Source: Marine Group III euryarchaeote CG-Epi1
GTDB taxonomy: Archaea > Thermoplasmatota > Poseidoniia > MGIII > CG-Epi1
Assembly (NCBI GenBank): GCA_001875345.1
Contig: MIZA01000025.1
Location: 1-53,175 of the forward strand
Direction: 5' to 3'
Length of the DNA: 53,175 nucleotides
Both the position numbers and the translations under genes were made by a program. Numbering within the stretch: position 1 is the stretch's first letter; each line of letters opens with the position of its first letter. Under the pieces are notes generated by a model that was given only the letters and a program-made list of their open reading frames with translations, was not told the origin of the DNA and did no database searches. Positions 53,109 through 53,175 of this stretch are shown piece by piece.

Positions 53109-53175
53109 ATGCGTTATTTCTTAATTTTAGCTTTCGCTCTAGCAATTTCAGCTACAGTATTTACAGATGCAGCTG
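53109..53175 (+). CDS. Start of an exported protein (3' truncated)
   Basis: The window ends 22 codons into a frame starting at ATG 53109. The visible residues form a typical signal peptide: MRYF, a hydrophobic core LILAFALAISATVF, then TDAA near a likely cleavage site. Nothing can be said about the mature protein. Confidence 0.5.
   Translation, partial: MRYFLILAFALAISATVFTDAA

Overview
This 53 kb window is A+T-rich and almost entirely coding. It comes from a euryarchaeon, most likely a planktonic marine lineage of the Marine Group II/III type (Poseidoniia-like). The archaeal assignment rests on RFC large subunit, Hel308, TBP, Dph2, RNase P Pop5, eS17, a DRG-type GTPase, an archaeal-type TrpRS, type II methionine aminopeptidase and a geranylgeranyl reductase. 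The lineage call is inferred from gene content: branched-chain amino-acid catabolism, large secreted proteases, CARDB surface proteins and acidic membrane proteins. I could not run a phylogeny. Many genes have a TATA-like box 25-31 nt before the start codon, which implies leaderless mRNAs. TTG and GTG starts are frequent, and many neighbours overlap by 1-4 bases.

Layout. 1-6.5 kb: end of a zinc-ribbon protein, YchF-like GTPase, DUF1624 acyltransferase, YggS, FMN reductase, an LVIVD lipoprotein, a thioesterase and a LysE exporter. At 6479-6544 (minus) I read a box C/D sRNA in the gap before lipA. 6.6-13.1 kb: one operon lipA-bkdA1-bkdA2-bkdB-lpd-lipB, that is, a branched-chain 2-oxoacid dehydrogenase with its own lipoate-making enzymes. 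13.1-23.5 kb: trpS, dinB, rfcL, hel308, pop5, a DRG GTPase, and a SAP-domain protein with tandem repeats. 23.5-31.6 kb (minus): CLC protein, map, sua5, citrate synthase, MazG-like, Asn-synthase-like, a divergent TBP, dph2 and a PqqD-like protein. A tRNA-Gln(CUG) follows at 31.6 kb.

32-36.8 kb: PRC-barrel protein, eS17, geranylgeranyl reductase, a membrane-anchored acidic protein, GT2 glycosyltransferase and class 2 dihydroorotate dehydrogenase. 36.8-44.6 kb (minus): SMUG1-type uracil-DNA glycosylase, a DUF6580/DUF4430 pair (a candidate corrinoid uptake module), a clostripain-family protease and a giant subtilase. 44.7-47.5 kb: a CARDB-repeat surface protein behind a perfect palindrome. 47.5-52.7 kb: GPN-loop GTPase and a liuC-BC-BCCP-liuB cluster for leucine breakdown. 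The window ends in two small genes and the start of an exported protein.

Taken together, the genes describe a protein-degrading heterotroph. Secreted proteases feed amino acids to the cell, the Bkd complex oxidises branched-chain keto acids, and methylcrotonyl-CoA carboxylase plus methylglutaconyl-CoA hydratase carry on leucine degradation, with acetyl-CoA entering citrate synthase. Valine and isoleucine carbon would normally also need B12, which may explain the DUF6580/DUF4430 pair (inference). The most unusual observations are the C/D sRNA whose D guide fits C34 of elongator tRNA-Met, the CLC protein lacking both coupling glutamates and carrying an EF-hand-like loop, the TBP missing a DNA-intercalating phenylalanine, and the DUF6580/DUF4430 pair.
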